Assembly: GCF_003853705.1 (NCBI RefSeq)
Contig: NZ_QTQI01000007.1
Location: 62,001-126,000, forward strand
Length of the DNA stretch: 64,000 nucleotides
Direction: 5' to 3'
DNA from: Burkholderia sp. Bp8992
Lineage (GTDB): Bacteria; Pseudomonadota; Gammaproteobacteria; Burkholderiales; Burkholderiaceae
Both the position numbers and the translations under genes were made by a program. Of this stretch, positions 63,900 through 64,000 are shown piece by piece; position 1 is the stretch's first letter; every line of letters starts with the position of its first letter. The notes below the pieces were generated by a model, which was not told the origin of the DNA, did no database searches, and was given only the letters and a program-made list of their open reading frames with translations.

Positions 63900-64000
63900 A
63901 TGAGCCGCAATGAACTGGACGAACGGATCGAGACCTACTACGTGCGGGTGCGCGGCGTCGTGCAGGGCGTCGGTTTCCGTCATGCGACGGTGCGCGAGGC
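63900..64000 (+). CDS. acyP: Acylphosphatase, 3' partial
   Basis: The first 33 codons are in the window: RIETYYVRVRGVVQGVGFRHATV, which is the acylphosphatase active-site region with the phosphate-binding loop (VQGVGFR, catalytic Arg). GGGAGG lies about 8 bases upstream of the start. The rest of this small enzyme, which hydrolyses acyl phosphates, is beyond the window. Confidence 0.88.
   Translation, partial: MSRNELDERIETYYVRVRGVVQGVGFRHATVRE

Noticed and set aside
60908-63913. A 1,001-codon open frame on the plus strand and a 601-codon one on the minus strand across the repeat gene and hpnA
   Set aside because: They are antisense or out-of-frame shadows of the Ala-rich repeat and GC-rich codons; their translations are Arg/Gly-rich low-complexity sequence with no family features.

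Overview
The window looks like part of a chromosome from a Burkholderia species, probably the Burkholderia cepacia complex. It is very GC-rich with strong G/C bias at third codon positions. It carries hopanoid genes, BtsT/CstA with its YbdD partner, Burkholderia-type porin and YceH proteins, and many catabolic modules each with its own regulator. No rRNA, tRNA, CRISPR array, prophage or intact insertion sequence was seen. The species call is inference from gene content, not from a search.

Layout. 1-6.7 kb: an L-arabinose operon of the non-phosphorylative type (end of arabonate dehydratase, KDA dehydratase, sugar 1-dehydrogenase, AraF/G/H importer, lactonase). 6.8-20.6 kb: a complete feruloyl-ester to protocatechuate module. 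It runs from a lipoprotein feruloyl esterase/tannase, a porin and an MFS importer, through feruloyl-CoA synthase, hydratase/lyase and vanillin dehydrogenase, to vanillate demethylase VanAB, with two regulators (VanR of the GntR family and a MarR protein). One palindrome, TCAGG-N3-CCTGA, occurs in all the control regions of this module. 20.7-25.2 kb: an Lrp-type regulator divergent from diaminopropionate ammonia-lyase and an M20 amidohydrolase, then a class III aminotransferase. 25.2-28.3 kb: sparse accessory DNA with a CS1-pilin-like orphan, a decayed beta-helix fragment, a GNAT enzyme and a glycine-zipper lipoprotein. 28.7-32.6 kb: two tandem cytosine-deaminase-like amidohydrolases, an NTF2-like secreted protein and a LysR regulator.

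32.8-34.4 kb: a small island with an ankyrin-repeat remnant, a lone XRE regulator with a perfect palindromic operator, and a VapBC toxin-antitoxin pair. 34.8-38.8 kb: a substrate-binding protein and a PhyH dioxygenase with a HutC-type GntR regulator, then an XRE-cupin regulator divergent from a class II aldolase-like protein. 38.9-46.8 kb: SDR, YceH, a coupled pair of secreted unknowns, a conserved unknown, a secreted lipase, DAHP synthase and a PRC-barrel protein. 46.9-52.9 kb: a DapF-like protein with an altered active site, the pyruvate transporter pair BtsT/CstA and YbdD, an MFS/ArsR divergent pair around a 24-bp perfect inverted repeat, and a hemolysin III protein.

52.9-57.3 kb: an EmrB-type MFS coupled to a SnoaL-like protein, a DOPA-dioxygenase-like protein, and a run of small poorly characterised ORFs. 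57.4-64 kb: a hopanoid neighbourhood (HpnH, a second-type IspH, HpnB, HpnA) that contains an unusual 14-residue-repeat coiled-coil protein. The window ends inside acylphosphatase.

The best candidates for something under-described are the shared operator network of the ferulate module, the DapF-like protein that lacks the expected second catalytic cysteine, the repeat protein embedded among the hopanoid genes, and the 24-bp inverted repeat that contains both Shine-Dalgarno sequences of a divergent pair.
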